Both the position numbers and the translations under genes were made by a program. A stretch of DNA of 64,000 nucleotides from Methylocystis iwaonis. Lineage in GTDB: Bacteria; Pseudomonadota; Alphaproteobacteria; Rhizobiales; Beijerinckiaceae. Every line of letters starts with the position of its first letter. Within the stretch, counting starts at the first letter, position 1. Under the pieces are notes generated by a model. The model made no database searches, had not been told where the DNA came from, and saw only the letters and a program-made list of their open reading frames with translations. Below, one piece after another: positions 37,780-46,791 of the stretch. The stretch is taken from contig NZ_AP027142.1 in assembly GCF_027925385.1 (NCBI RefSeq), forward strand, positions 3,620,501 through 3,684,500, written 5' to 3'.

Positions 37780-39372
37780 CTAGTGCCGGAAGTGGCGCAC
37801 GCCGGTGAAGATCATGGCGATGCCCTTCTCGTCGGCGGCGGCGATGACATCTTTGTCGTTGACCGAGCCGCCCGGCTGAATGGCCGCCGTCGCGCCCGCC
37901 GCCACCGCCGCGAGCAACCCGTCCGCGAAGGGAAAGAAAGCGTCCGACGCGACGACCGCGCCTTTCGCCAGGCTCTGGGCGAGCCCGGCCGCCTGCGCCG
38001 CCTCGCCCGCCTTATGCGCGGCGATGCGCGAGCTGTCGACGCGCGACATCTGCCCCGCGCCAATGCCGACCGTGGCGAGATCGCGCGCATAGACGATGGC
38101 GTTGGACTTCACGTGCTTTACCACGCGATAGGCGAATTTCAGATTGGCAAGCTCCGCCTCGCTCGGCGCGCGCTTGGTGACGATCTTCAAATCCATGGCG
38201 TCGACGACGGCGTTGTCGCGCGACTGCGCGAGGAAGCCGCCGGCGACGCTGCGGAAGGCGAGGCCCCGCGCGCGGGGATCGGGCAATCCGCCCGTCAGCA
38301 GCAGCCGCAAATTCTTCTTCGCCGCAACGATCTCGATCGCCTCCTGCTCGGCGTCGGGAGCGATGATCACTTCGGTGAAGATTTTAACAATCTCGCGCGC
38401 CGCCTGCGCATCGAGCTTGCGGTTCAGGGCGACGATGCCGCCATAGGCCGAGGTCGGGTCGCAGCGTAGCGCCTTCACATAGGCCTCTTCGAGCGACGCG
38501 CCCTCCGCGACGCCGCAGGGATTGGCGTGCTTCACGATGACGACGGCGGCCGTGCGCGCGGGATCGAATTCTGCAACGCATTCGAAGGCGGCGTCGGTAT
38601 CGTTGATATTATTGTAGGAGAGCTTCTTGCCCTGCGCCTGTTTCGCGGTGGCGACGCCGGGCCGCGCCTCGCCCGTGACATAAAAGCCCGCCGATTGATG
38701 CGGGTTCTCGCCATAGCGCATGGGCTCGGAGAGCTTGCCGCCGAAGGCGCGAACCGGCGGCGACGCCTCGCCGAGTTCTTGCGCCAGCCAGTTGGAGATC
38801 GCCGCGTCATAGGCGGCCGTGCGGGCGAAGGCTTTTTGCGCCAGACGCCGGCGCGTGGCGCGTGTCGTCGCGCCTTGCGTCGCCGTCAACTCTTCCACCA
38901 TGGCGGCATAGTCGGCGGGGTCTACCACCACGGCGACATCGTCATGGTTCTTCGAGGCCGCGCGGATCATCGCCGGCCCGCCGATGTCGATATTCTCCAC
39001 GCATTCCTCGAAAGGCGCGCCTTTGGCGAGCGTCGCTTCGAAGGGATAGAGATTGACGACCAGCAGGTCGATCGGGCGGATGTCATGCGCAAGCATCGCC
39101 GCCTCATGCTCGGGATTCTCGCGGATCGCGAGCAGCCCGCCATGGACCTTCGGATGCAGCGTCTTGAGGCGCCCGTCCATCATCTCGGGAAAATGGGTGA
39201 GGTCGGAAATATCCTTCACCGCAAGGCCGGCGTCGGCCAGCGCCTTGCGCGTGCCGCCGGTGGAGACAAGCTCCACCCCATGGCCCGCGAGGGCGCGCGC
39301 GAATTCGACAAGGCCCGTCTTGTCCGAGACGGAGAGAAGGGCGCGCGCGACTTTACGCTGATCGACCGGCAT
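37780..39372 (-). CDS. purH: Bifunctional AICAR formyltransferase / IMP cyclohydrolase
   Basis: A 530-residue purine enzyme that makes the last two steps to IMP. The N-terminal MGS-like cyclohydrolase domain (about 1-195) has [23 protein letters not shown] and [13 protein letters not shown]. The C-terminal formyltransferase domain has the catalytic KHANPCG motif, YGGIVALN, and FFPFADG near the end. Length and motifs are complete. A heparinase-like gene lies upstream on the same strand, the common Rhizobiales order. Confidence 0.97.
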   Translation of the reverse strand: MPVDQRKVARALLSVSDKTGLVEFARALAGHGVELVSTGGTRKALADAGLAVKDISDLTHFPEMMDGRLKTLHPKVHGGLLAIRENPEHEAAMLAHDIRPIDLLVVNLYPFEATLAKGAPFEECVENIDIGGPAMIRAASKNHDDVAVVVDPADYAAMVEELTATQGATTRATRRRLAQKAFARTAAYDAAISNWLAQELGEASPPVRAFGGKLSEPMRYGENPHQSAGFYVTGEARPGVATAKQAQGKKLSYNNINDTDAAFECVAEFDPARTAAVVIVKHANPCGVAEGASLEEAYVKALRCDPTSAYGGIVALNRKLDAQAAREIVKIFTEVIIAPDAEQEAIEIVAAKKNLRLLLTGGLPDPRARGLAFRSVAGGFLAQSRDNAVVDAMDLKIVTKRAPSEAELANLKFAYRVVKHVKSNAIVYARDLATVGIGAGQMSRVDSSRIAAHKAGEAAQAAGLAQSLAKGAVVASDAFFPFADGLLAAVAAGATAAIQPGGSVNDKDVIAAADEKGIAMIFTGVRHFRH

Positions 39373-39454
39373 GGGATGGATGTCCTTCCTGAAGGCAATT
39401 TACGCCGCGCTTATCACACATCCTCAGGTGGTGAAACCTTGGACCGCGCCCCTC

Positions 39455-39508
39455 GGACCGCGAGCCTTCAGGCTCGCTTGAATTTGCGCGCCTGAAGGCG
39501 CGCGGTCC
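39455..39508. repeat. Pair of family D repeats forming a hairpin
   Basis: GGACCGCGAGCCTTCAGG then CTCGC at 39455-39477 faces a variant unit at 39486-39508 (GCGCGCCTGAAGGCGCGC then GGTCC) across TTGAATTT. It lies directly after the 3' end of the heparinase-like gene and before purH on the minus strand, so it may act as a terminator or processing site between them. Confidence 0.8.
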
Positions 39509-39512
39509 AGAT

Positions 39513-41174
39513 TCAGGCTCGCTGGAAGGACCAACTCACCTCCGCGCCGGGCGCGGCCTTTCCGCGCAGAACGATCTGGGCGCATTTGCGCACGCCGCCG
39601 GGCGAGGCGAAAAATATGCTTTCCTCGATCGCCGGAAAGGCGCCGTCGGATTCGAAAATGAGCGTCTCGCCGCTGGCGAGCTGCAATTCGATCGCCTCCG
39701 AAAGCTCCACCGCGCGCACGCGCGGGTGGAGGTGAAAACGGATGGCGAATTCCTGCTCGCCCGGCCCGGCGGCGCCGGCCTCGACGCCGAGCAGCCGATC
39801 CCTGCCCGCCAGCGTCGCTCCGTCGGCCGAGAGGATCAGTTCGCGCTCGTGAATGAAGCTGAATGATTTGGCGTAACCGTCATGGGTCAGCGAAAGCGCC
39901 GTCGCCGCCTGCGCGTCGGTGCGCTCGACCGTGACATTGCGCGGCCCGTCGAACAGCCGGCCAGCGCGCCAGCGCCCGGAATCCTTGCTGGCGATGCGGG
40001 CGGAGGAGCGGTCGTCGACGACGAGGGTGGAATGGGCGGCGGTGGCGCGCGCCAAATCGCGCAAATCCTCATGAGGCGCCGACGACGCGCCGCAATTCAC
40101 CACGACTCTTTCCGTGCCTAAAGAATATTCGAAGGACAGGCAGCCCGCATGGGCGGCGAGCGAAAACTCGGGCGGCGGGGCGGCGCCGGCGTCGACCAGA
40201 ACGACCGCATCCGCCGCTTCCAGCCGCTGATAGCCCGCATAGGGCGCCTTCAGCGGCGCCGCGCCGCGCGTGTCCTCATTCGCGAGCACGCTCGCAACGC
40301 GGTCGAGCTCCGTCGCCCCCATGCCGTTGAACAGCGCCAGCGAACCGTCGCCATGCTGCAGCATGCGCAAGGTCGGCATCATGCGGTCTATGGCGCGCAG
40401 CATGGCTGGCGGCGTCTGCAACCCGCGCGCCGCCAGCACCTGCCGCAACGGCAGAAGATCGAGCAGCAGATCGACCGCGACCTGCGGATTGCGGCTGATA
40501 TGCCCGCCGTCGCCCAATATCTGGCGGTCGAGCTCGGCGGAGAGCGCATGCGACACCTGCGGCGCGATCTTGCGGCCGGTGTCGGCGCAGACGGCAAACT
40601 CGGCGAGCGCAATGGCGCTGAGCGCACGGTCGGCGCCCTGAGCCTGGCCGGTCGCGAGCGCGCGCCACAGCAGCCGCGCGCTTTGCGCGAGCGAGAGCAT
40701 GAAGGCGTCGTAGAATTCCGCGTCCGCCCCCTCGAGCAGCACGGGCGACTGCGCCAGGAAGGAGAGAAGACGGCGCGCCGCCACAGCGGGCTCCAGCGCC
40801 GGATCATCGGGGGAGAGCTTTTTGATCGCCAGGAATTCGCCGACGAGCGCGCGCGCTTTCTCCTGCGCCAGCGTCTTGTCGGCGGCGCGCAAATGCCTCA
40901 ACCAGGAGAAACCCGCCAGCGCGCGGCGCCAGGCGGGCGACGGCGGCATCAGTGCGAAGGGCGATTCGCCGTAACTTTGCAGCGTCTTGCCGGCGAAGGA
41001 AAAATAGCCCGTGTAGATTTCATCGGCGACCGTCGGATCGGCCGTGCGAATGTCGGGCGGCGCGATGCGCAGCCGCTCGGGCGGCGCGATCGCCATCGAC
41101 TTGACGATATGAAAGGGGGTCGCAGCGGTGCGCGCGACAGCGTTCGCCGCCGCCAAAACGCCAGCCATCCGCAT
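39513..41174 (-). CDS. Heparinase II/III family protein
   Basis: A protein of about 553 residues with the two-part family layout: an alpha/alpha-barrel N-terminal half (around 40-300; SGDGG-like segment reads ILGDGGHISRNPQ) and a beta-sandwich C-terminal half (around 320-550; SFEYSLGTERVVVNCG, then THDGYAKSF). Characterised relatives are polysaccharide lyases, but this Rhizobiales group next to purH has no known substrate. No strong signal peptide is visible. The start is uncertain: ATG 41174 (MRMAGVL) or 41168 are both possible. Confidence 0.83.
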   Translation of the reverse strand: MRMAGVLAAANAVARTAATPFHIVKSMAIAPPERLRIAPPDIRTADPTVADEIYTGYFSFAGKTLQSYGESPFALMPPSPAWRRALAGFSWLRHLRAADKTLAQEKARALVGEFLAIKKLSPDDPALEPAVAARRLLSFLAQSPVLLEGADAEFYDAFMLSLAQSARLLWRALATGQAQGADRALSAIALAEFAVCADTGRKIAPQVSHALSAELDRQILGDGGHISRNPQVAVDLLLDLLPLRQVLAARGLQTPPAMLRAIDRMMPTLRMLQHGDGSLALFNGMGATELDRVASVLANEDTRGAAPLKAPYAGYQRLEAADAVVLVDAGAAPPPEFSLAAHAGCLSFEYSLGTERVVVNCGASSAPHEDLRDLARATAAHSTLVVDDRSSARIASKDSGRWRAGRLFDGPRNVTVERTDAQAATALSLTHDGYAKSFSFIHERELILSADGATLAGRDRLLGVEAGAAGPGEQEFAIRFHLHPRVRAVELSEAIELQLASGETLIFESDGAFPAIEESIFFASPGGVRKCAQIVLRGKAAPGAEVSWSFQRA

Positions 41175-41357
41175 CCGATCCCAAGAGCCGCCGTCCAGGT
41201 CGCATCCTCCAATTCGCCGGCGCGCCTGACATGGCGCGTAAGCTGACCGGCAAACTGCCCGCTCCACGGCTAAGAGAGAAGCGCGCGCAACGGTTTATAC
41301 ACTATTTTCCGAGACTCGGCCGGATGCATTTGCGCTTTCTCGCGCCAAGCCCGCGCC

Positions 41358-41442
41358 TCGTCATCGCGAGGAGCGTAAGCGACGAAGCAATCCAGGGCAG
41401 CTATCGCGGCTCTGGATTGCTTCGCTTCGCTCGCAATGACGG
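41358..41442. repeat. Family A palindromic repeat
   Basis: CTCGTCATCGCGAGGAGCG to CGCTCGCAATGACGGG, with CAATCCAGGGCA and CTGGATTGCTTC inner arms, in the gap before the carbonic anhydrase gene. Confidence 0.82.
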
Positions 41443-41467
41443 GCTCTGAGTAAAGCCAGTGTTTTTG

Positions 41468-41512
41468 TGGCTCTGGACTCCCGGTCGGGCTCGCAGCCCG
41501 CCGGGAATGACA
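41468..41512. repeat. Family B repeat
   Basis: TGGCTCTGGACTCCCGGTCGG to GCCGGGAATGACA, directly beside the family A copy. The A-then-B pairing recurs at 54406-54560. Confidence 0.78.
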
Positions 41513-41626
41513 ATCCCCAACGCGGGCTATTCGCGCCAAAGCCATCAATTGTTGGCAGCCGCCGCTTTTCGCGCGCGCCCGGAAATGGCAATGTCCGGCG
41601 CGCTCAAGCCTTGTAGGAGAAACTGA

Positions 41627-42160
41627 ATGCCGCTTTACACGCTCGACGGCGTCGCGCCGCGCCTGCCCGCCGAGGGACGTTATTTCGTTGCGCCCGGCGC
41701 GCATCTCATCGGCCGCGTCGAGCTGCAGGAAGACGCCAATGTCTGGTTCAATTGCGTGCTGCGCGGCGACAATGAGTGGATCACCATCGGCGCCCGCACC
41801 AATATCCAGGACAACAGCATTCTCCACACCGATATGGGCTTTCCGCTGACGATCGGCGCCGACTGCACCATTGGGCACAATGTGATCCTGCATGGCTGCA
41901 CGATCGGCGACGCCAGCCTCATCGGCATGGGCGCGACGATCCTCAATGGCGCCAAGATCGGGAAAAATTGCCTTGTCGGCGCCAATGCGCTGGTGACGGA
42001 GGGCAAGGAATTCCCGGATAATTCGCTGATCGTCGGCGCGCCCGCCAAGGTTATTCGCGTTCTCGACGGCGACTCGCGCGAAAAGCTCCTCGAGTCCGCC
42101 AAGCACTATGTCGAGAACGGCCAGCGCTTTGCGAAAGGGCTCGTCGAAATCGTCCCTTGA
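41627..42160 (+). CDS. Gamma-class carbonic anhydrase family protein
   Basis: A 177-residue left-handed beta-helix protein built from hexapeptide repeats (for example IGRVEL, CVLRGD, IGARTNIQDNS, IGADCTIGHNV, IGMGATI). The zinc ligands are visible: His in SILHTDMG, and the HNVILH pair. It would interconvert CO2 and bicarbonate or bind related small ligands; many of these YrdA/CaiE-like proteins lack proven activity. GGAGAAACTGA precedes the start. It converges with the proteinase gene to its right with only 3 bases between stops. Confidence 0.9.
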   Translation: MPLYTLDGVAPRLPAEGRYFVAPGAHLIGRVELQEDANVWFNCVLRGDNEWITIGARTNIQDNSILHTDMGFPLTIGADCTIGHNVILHGCTIGDASLIGMGATILNGAKIGKNCLVGANALVTEGKEFPDNSLIVGAPAKVIRVLDGDSREKLLESAKHYVENGQRFAKGLVEIVP

Positions 42161-42163
42161 GCT

Positions 42164-42787
42164 TTACTTCGCCACATACATCGGCGCGCTCGTCGGCGCG
42201 CCGACCGCGACCCAGACGTTCTGATTTTCCTGCGACTGGCGCTTGACGAAGCGATAGGGCGTCTTCGCCCAGGGCGCGACCTCATCGGCGAGATTATCGA
42301 GCACGAAATCGCCGCGGCTGGTGCGCACCAAGAGCACCGAATGGCCGTCGCCATGCTCGTCCTTCACCACCGAAAGCAGCAACGCGCCGCGCGGAAATCC
42401 GGCGCGGATCAGCAGACGGCGCTTCATTAGCGCATAATCTTCGCAGTCGCCCTTGCCATCCTCGGGATAATCCCAGGCGTCGGGAACGCCGGCGTGCTGG
42501 GGATCGGAAACCGGCTCGATCTGGTTATTCACCAGCGCATTGACGCTTTCGATCTTGCGAAAGGCGGCCGCCGTCAGCTCGATGTTCTGCGCCGGTCGGG
42601 CCGCGTCGTCGCATTCGCCGCTATAGCGCTGGCAGAAGTCGAACCATCCGAAGGGGACGCTCGTCTCCGGACCGAGCGGCGAAAAGCTCGACATCGGCAG
42701 ACGGGCGCCGGCTTGCGCGGAGAGCGAGACGCTCCACGCCACAAAGGCGAGAGCAAAACCCTGCAGGATGCGACGAGCGGCACACAT
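42164..42787 (-). CDS. Transglutaminase-like cysteine proteinase (BTLCP), copy 1
   Basis: A 207-residue exported protein (signal peptide to about residue 26, SLSAQA). It belongs to the bacterial transglutaminase-like cysteine proteinase family (PF06035 type), with the catalytic Cys in GKGDCEDYALMKRR, His in GDGHSVLLV and Asp in FVLDNLADE. Relatives (LapG type) cleave surface adhesins in the c-di-GMP pathway, but this shorter group has no proven substrate. It is a close paralogue of the gene at 43259-43888. Two CtrA-like sites lie in its upstream region. Confidence 0.88.
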   Translation of the reverse strand: MCAARRILQGFALAFVAWSVSLSAQAGARLPMSSFSPLGPETSVPFGWFDFCQRYSGECDDAARPAQNIELTAAAFRKIESVNALVNNQIEPVSDPQHAGVPDAWDYPEDGKGDCEDYALMKRRLLIRAGFPRGALLLSVVKDEHGDGHSVLLVRTSRGDFVLDNLADEVAPWAKTPYRFVKRQSQENQNVWVAVGAPTSAPMYVAK

Positions 42788-42817
42788 CTTAACGCAACCC
42801 TAAACGCCAATTGATCG

Positions 42818-42833
42818 TTAAGGAATTTTTAAC
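42818..42833. promoter_or_regulatory. CtrA-type binding site 1
   Basis: TTAAGGAATTTTTAAC matches the CtrA consensus TTAA-N7-TTAAC exactly. It lies 30 bases upstream of the proteinase gene (minus strand) and 140 upstream of the small secreted gene (plus strand). A further near match, TTAA-N7-CTAA, lies at 42789-42803. Confidence 0.6.
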
Positions 42834-42861
42834 AGTTACGGCGGCTTTGCCAAGATCGGCG

Positions 42862-42877
42862 TTAAGAAGACCTTAAC
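42862..42877. promoter_or_regulatory. CtrA-type binding site 2
   Basis: TTAAGAAGACCTTAAC again matches TTAA-N7-TTAAC exactly, 28 bases after the first site. Paired sites of this kind in one divergent promoter region suggest cell-cycle control by CtrA, though binding is not shown. Confidence 0.6.
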
Positions 42878-42972
42878 TTATGGTTTACGCGCGCAAAGAG
42901 CGCGCGCCGCCGCCAAATGGCGCAAGGGGGATTCGAATGCTATCCATAGAGGCGCCCGAAAGGAGCCTTGCC

Positions 42973-43254
42973 ATGCCCAAGCAATTTCAAAGCAGGCTAT
43001 GCGCCTTGGCCATTCCCGCCTTGGCCTGCCTATGGGCAAGCGACGCTGCGCGCGCCCAGCAGGCGATCAACCCAACCGTTCTGGCGCCCTCGTCGGGAAA
43101 CGCCCTGCCTCACGGGACCATGGAGACGGCCCCGTCCAATACGCGGGCGGACGGCCAGCCGACCATCGTGCGTCCGCACCCCGACGCGAAGTGGCAGACG
43201 GCGATTCCCGCCCACCGCCGCCATCGGCACGTCAAACCGTTCCGCGGCGAGTGA
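42973..43254 (+). CDS. Small secreted protein between the two BTLCP genes
   Basis: A 93-residue protein starting MPKQFQSRLCALAIP after AAAGGAG at 42959-42965. A signal peptide ends near residue 28 (AARAQ). The mature part is polar and Pro/Ala/Thr-rich (NPTVLAPSSGNALP) and ends in a basic tail HRRHRHVKPFRGE. I do not recognise the family. Being encoded between two paralogous exported cysteine proteinases and sharing a promoter region with one, it could be a partner or substrate; this is inference only. Its stop codon is 4 bases from the stop of the convergent second proteinase gene. Confidence 0.72.
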   Translation: MPKQFQSRLCALAIPALACLWASDAARAQQAINPTVLAPSSGNALPHGTMETAPSNTRADGQPTIVRPHPDAKWQTAIPAHRRHRHVKPFRGE

Positions 43255-43258
43255 CGCC

Positions 43259-43888
43259 TCACGGGCCGTTTGACACATAGGCCGGCGCGGCTGTCGGCGC
43301 GCCGATCGCGACCCAGATATTCGGGTCCTGCTGCGATTGACGCTTGACGAAACGATAGGGCGCCTTGGTCCAGGGCCGCACCTGATCGGTGAGATTGTCG
43401 AGAATATATTCGCCGTGATTCGTGCGGACGGTCAGCACCGAATGGCCGTCGCCGTTCTTCTCTTTGACGACGGTCAGAAGCAGCGCTCCCCTCGGAAAGC
43501 CTTCCTCGATCAGCATGCGGCGCTTCAACAGCGCATAATCTTCGCAATCGCCCTTGCCGTCGGTCGGATAGTCCCAGGCGTCGATGACGCCCCAATGCTC
43601 GCTATCCGCGATGGGAGCGACGTGCTTGTTCACCCAGAGATTGATGCGGGTGATTTTGTTGAAGTTGGACGCGTTGAGGTCGATGTCCTGAGGGATTTGG
43701 TAATCGGCCTGGCATTCGCCGCGATAGCGCTGACAGAAATCGACCCAGCCGTAGGGGATGCTGGTCTCCGGGCCAAGCGTCGCGAAGCTCGACACATCCG
43801 GCCCGGCAAAGCTCGTCGCCGCGACAGGCATAAGCGCCGCCCCAGCCATTCCGAGCGCCAAAACCGATTTGCCGATGAACCCGAACAT
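43259..43888 (-). CDS. Transglutaminase-like cysteine proteinase (BTLCP), copy 2
   Basis: A 209-residue paralogue of the protein at 42164-42787: LGPETSIPYGWVDFCQRY, WDYPTDGKGDCEDYALLKRR, GDGHSVLTVR, ILDNLTDQV and AIGAPTAAPAYV all align with the first copy. It has its own signal peptide (to about ATSFA, residue 28). The catalytic Cys, His and Asp are all present, so both copies may be active. They point the same way but are separated by the plus-strand small secreted gene, so the arrangement is not a simple operon. Confidence 0.88.
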   Translation of the reverse strand: MFGFIGKSVLALGMAGAALMPVAATSFAGPDVSSFATLGPETSIPYGWVDFCQRYRGECQADYQIPQDIDLNASNFNKITRINLWVNKHVAPIADSEHWGVIDAWDYPTDGKGDCEDYALLKRRMLIEEGFPRGALLLTVVKEKNGDGHSVLTVRTNHGEYILDNLTDQVRPWTKAPYRFVKRQSQQDPNIWVAIGAPTAAPAYVSNGP

Positions 43889-44577
43889 TTCCCATCTCCT
43901 GTAACGAGACGAGAATAGGTTCCTTCTTTTGCTGTCCTTGAAAGTAAATCGCCCGCATTTTAGGCGAACACGTTTAGAATTGTCCGCGCGGATGGTAAGT
44001 ATAATTTTCTGAAAAAGGAACCGATAAAATTTGGCAGAATGTCATATATCGCTGATTCTAAATGCAAATATTAAACACCCGCGGCGTCGCGGCCCGGCCG
44101 CGCCGCGACTTTCTCAACTTGTTGTTCGTCTCGGTAAATACGCCGGGCGCTATCAGGTTAACAGGCGGGCGGGTGGACAAGCCTTGTGGCTGACGCCGTT
44201 TCGGTTTGAACAGCTCGCACCGGGCGCGTGTCATACGAGATCCGCTTGATTGGTTCGGTGTCATTCCCGACGCTCGCGCAGCGAGCGATCGGGAATGACA
44301 AGCCCCAATCCGAGCTATTCAAACGGAAACGCTATCATTCCCGGCGGGCTGAAAGGTCCGCACCAGAGCGCTGGTTTCGCCCAGAGCCCGTCATTGCGAG
44401 CGAAGCGAAGCAATCCAGGGCGGCGATGCGGCCCTGGATTGCTTCGTCGGCTCCGCCTCCTCGCAATGACGGCGGTGATACCCTGTGTGTCCAGACGGCG
44501 CGAGGCGCCGGCGGCCACCCTCGCGTCTCCAGCGCGCCCGGCAGGAGCGCGACGAAATCAAAGAGATGCGCGCCTGA
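43889..44577. other. 689-base gene-free region with repeats B and A
   Basis: The left third (43889-44075) is AT-rich compared with its surroundings and should hold the promoter of the second proteinase gene. Bases 44259-44300 are a short family B hairpin (GTCATTCCCGACGCTCGC to its complement), 44336-44360 a family B fragment, and 44388-44472 a full family A copy. No gene is supported. Confidence 0.7.
44388..44472. repeat. Family A palindromic repeat
   Basis: CCGTCATTGCGAGCGAAGCG to CCTCGCAATGACGG. Its interior (CAATCCAGGGCGGCGATGCG) is identical to the copy at 8785-8868. Confidence 0.85.
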
Positions 44578-45402
44578 TTATTGAAACGGGTTATGGACGA
44601 TGAAGGAGTAATTGACCGCCAGGCCCGCGTTGAACTGGTTGCGCGAGCCGATCAAATTGGGGATGGGGCTGGAGCCGACGCTACCCAGCAACCGCTGGCC
44701 GCCGCCATAGATCGAGACGCTCACCTTGTCGTTCAGCGTATAGCGGGCCGTCGCCATGCCGCCGGCTGCGGTGAAGCCGCCGGTCGCCGTATAGGGGGTG
44801 AGGCGCCCGTTCAGCAGCGCCTCGAAGGGCGTCACCGAGAAATAGGCGTTCGCATAGGAATTATCGCCGAAATTGAGCCGGGGCCCCACGGAGAAGCGGA
44901 AGGGGCCGACCGACTCATAGGCGTCCGCATAAAGCGCCGCCACAAAGCCCTTGTGCCCGTCGATTCCCTGCCGCATCTCCGCGCGCACGCGGAGATGATC
45001 GAAGGGATGAAGCTCGACGAAACCGCCCACCTCATGGGTCAAAGCGACGCGATGCAAACCGAATAGCCCGTCGCGCTGGCCGCGCTGGAAGACGAAGTTC
45101 GCGACCGGACCGGCGCGCACATAATCCAGATCGAGGACGGGGAAGCCGAAGCCCTCGTCCGGCGTGGAGAAGGTCTCGGCCTCGCCGACCCGGCGCACGG
45201 CGACCGCCGGGAAGGGATAGGGGCGAACCTGACCAGAGCCCGGAAAGCTCGGCGATATCGCGCCGATGACGCTCACCGTGACGATCCAGCCGTTGGCGTC
45301 GGTCTTGGGCGGGGGAATCAGCTCGGCCGCGCCTGCGCCGCCGGCGCAGGACAAAGCGGCGACGGCGGCTGCGCCCCAAATTTTGACGACTCCGAATCGC
45401 AA
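44578..45402 (-). CDS. MipA/OmpV family outer-membrane protein
   Basis: A 274-residue exported protein with a signal peptide (cleavage about GGAGAAE, residue 26) and alternating-residue beta strands ending in aromatic NYSFIVHNPFQ, as in outer-membrane barrels. The MipA/OmpV pattern is seen in FPVLDLDYVRAGPVANF and PFRFSVGPRLNFGDNSYANAYFSV. MipA relatives act as scaffolds for murein enzymes or as osmotic or antibiotic-responsive porin-like proteins. The start is TTG at 45402 with GAGGG upstream; no in-frame ATG fits the signal peptide. Confidence 0.88.
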   Translation of the reverse strand: MRFGVVKIWGAAAVAALSCAGGAGAAELIPPPKTDANGWIVTVSVIGAISPSFPGSGQVRPYPFPAVAVRRVGEAETFSTPDEGFGFPVLDLDYVRAGPVANFVFQRGQRDGLFGLHRVALTHEVGGFVELHPFDHLRVRAEMRQGIDGHKGFVAALYADAYESVGPFRFSVGPRLNFGDNSYANAYFSVTPFEALLNGRLTPYTATGGFTAAGGMATARYTLNDKVSVSIYGGGQRLLGSVGSSPIPNLIGSRNQFNAGLAVNYSFIVHNPFQ

Positions 45403-45554
45403 CGAAAACAGCCCTCACAACACGGTTCTTGATAGTTCTTTAACAACTCCCGGCCCCGCTTGTCACTCTCTGCCACGCTAAAGCGTCAGCATCTTGGCGA
45501 GCGTAGCCGTTGCGCAACACTTCGACTGGCGGACGGTCCTCGCGAACGTCGTTC

Positions 45555-46745
45555 TCAGGGCTGGCGGTAAAGCCAGGCGTTGCGGGCGAGCATGCCGCGC
45601 CCGCCCAGCGCCCGAATCGCAAGATCGCGCCCCAGCGCCGCCGGACCGGCGAGGTGGAAATAATCGCCCTGCCGGCGCGAGGCTCGAACAATTTGCGAGG
45701 CCCGGGGGATTCTTATCTGTTGATAAGCCGCAAAGGCCGTCTCGGCGGTCGCGCCGAGCTGCAGAAAGGCGCGACCCAGCGCCTCGGCGTCTTCGATCGC
45801 CTGAGCCGCGCCCTGCGCCAGGAAGGGCAGCATGGGATGGGCGGCGTCGCCCAGCAGCGTCACGGCGCCCTGGCTCCAGCTTTCGAGCGGCGGGCGGCCG
45901 AAAAGCGGCCAATGCCGCCAAGACGCGCCCGCCTCGATCAGCGCCCGCAGCTCCGCGGCGGGACGCAGACGCTCGAGCGCGCGGGCGAGCTGCGCCCCGT
46001 CCAGAGAGAGGATCGAGGCGCCCTCGCTCTGGCGCGGCGGCTCGGCGACGATCACGACGACATTGATGATGCTTCCGTCGCGCAGCGGGTAATGCACGAC
46101 ATGGCCGCCGGGCAGCATCCACAGATTGCTCTCGCGGGCGCGAAAGACGGCGGGCGCCAGCTCGGCCGGCACGAGCGCGCGCCAGGCCGTGAGGCCGGAA
46201 TAGACGGGCGCGTCTTTTTCTGTCGGGAGAAGGCGCCCGCGCACGGCCGAGCGCAGCCCATCGGCGCCGACGAGCCCGACGCCCTCGATTTCCTCGACGC
46301 CGTCGCCGGCGTGGACGCGCAAAGAGACGCTGCCCGCGCGCGCCTCGAAACTGCCGACCCGCGCGCCCGCGCGGACCTCGATCGCCTCATGGGCGAGCGC
46401 CGCTTGCAGCAAAACCTGCTGAAGATCGGCGCGGTGATAGACCCGGAACGGCGCGCCCCAGCGGGCGCGGGAATCCGTAAGATCGAGCTTCGCGAGAACG
46501 GCGCCGTCGCGTCCCCGGCGGATATTGATGGCTTGCGGCTCCAGCGCGACGGCGGCCAGCGGCTCTTCGAGGCCGAGGCCCGCCAGAATCCGTCCGGCGT
46601 TGGGGGCGATCTGGAAACCGGCCCCGACCTCCTCGATCTTGGGCGCGCGCTCCAATACCAGCGCGCGCTTTCCCGCGCGGGCCAGGGACAGCGCCGCCGT
46701 GAGGCCGCCGACGCCCGCGCCGGCGATGACGATGGGGGCGCTCAT
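45555..46745 (-). CDS. FAD-dependent monooxygenase (salicylate hydroxylase-like)
   Basis: A 396-residue class A flavoprotein monooxygenase. The dinucleotide motif is VIAGAGVGGLTAALSLARAG, the DG motif lies in VGADGLRSAVRG, and the FAD-ribityl GD motif in TLLGDAAHPMLPFLAQGAAQ. EEVGAGFQIAPNAGR is typical of the salicylate/3-hydroxybenzoate hydroxylase branch. It would use NAD(P)H and O2 to hydroxylate an aromatic compound or related substrate; no catabolic partner genes are near. It lies 46 bases downstream of higA on the same strand. Confidence 0.87.
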   Translation of the reverse strand: MSAPIVIAGAGVGGLTAALSLARAGKRALVLERAPKIEEVGAGFQIAPNAGRILAGLGLEEPLAAVALEPQAINIRRGRDGAVLAKLDLTDSRARWGAPFRVYHRADLQQVLLQAALAHEAIEVRAGARVGSFEARAGSVSLRVHAGDGVEEIEGVGLVGADGLRSAVRGRLLPTEKDAPVYSGLTAWRALVPAELAPAVFRARESNLWMLPGGHVVHYPLRDGSIINVVVIVAEPPRQSEGASILSLDGAQLARALERLRPAAELRALIEAGASWRHWPLFGRPPLESWSQGAVTLLGDAAHPMLPFLAQGAAQAIEDAEALGRAFLQLGATAETAFAAYQQIRIPRASQIVRASRRQGDYFHLAGPAALGRDLAIRALGGRGMLARNAWLYRQP

Positions 46746-46791
46746 GGGCGTCGCCCTTGCGGATGGAAATCAGCGGGCCGGAAAAAAGCCA

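Noticed and set aside
42164..43888. Simple tandem gene duplication or operon
   Set aside because: The two paralogues are separated by a plus-strand gene with its own ribosome-binding site, so they are not adjacent co-transcribed copies.
44031..44249. Plus-strand frame of 72 codons in the gene-free region
   Set aside because: Weak start, no motif, and it runs into repeat sequence.
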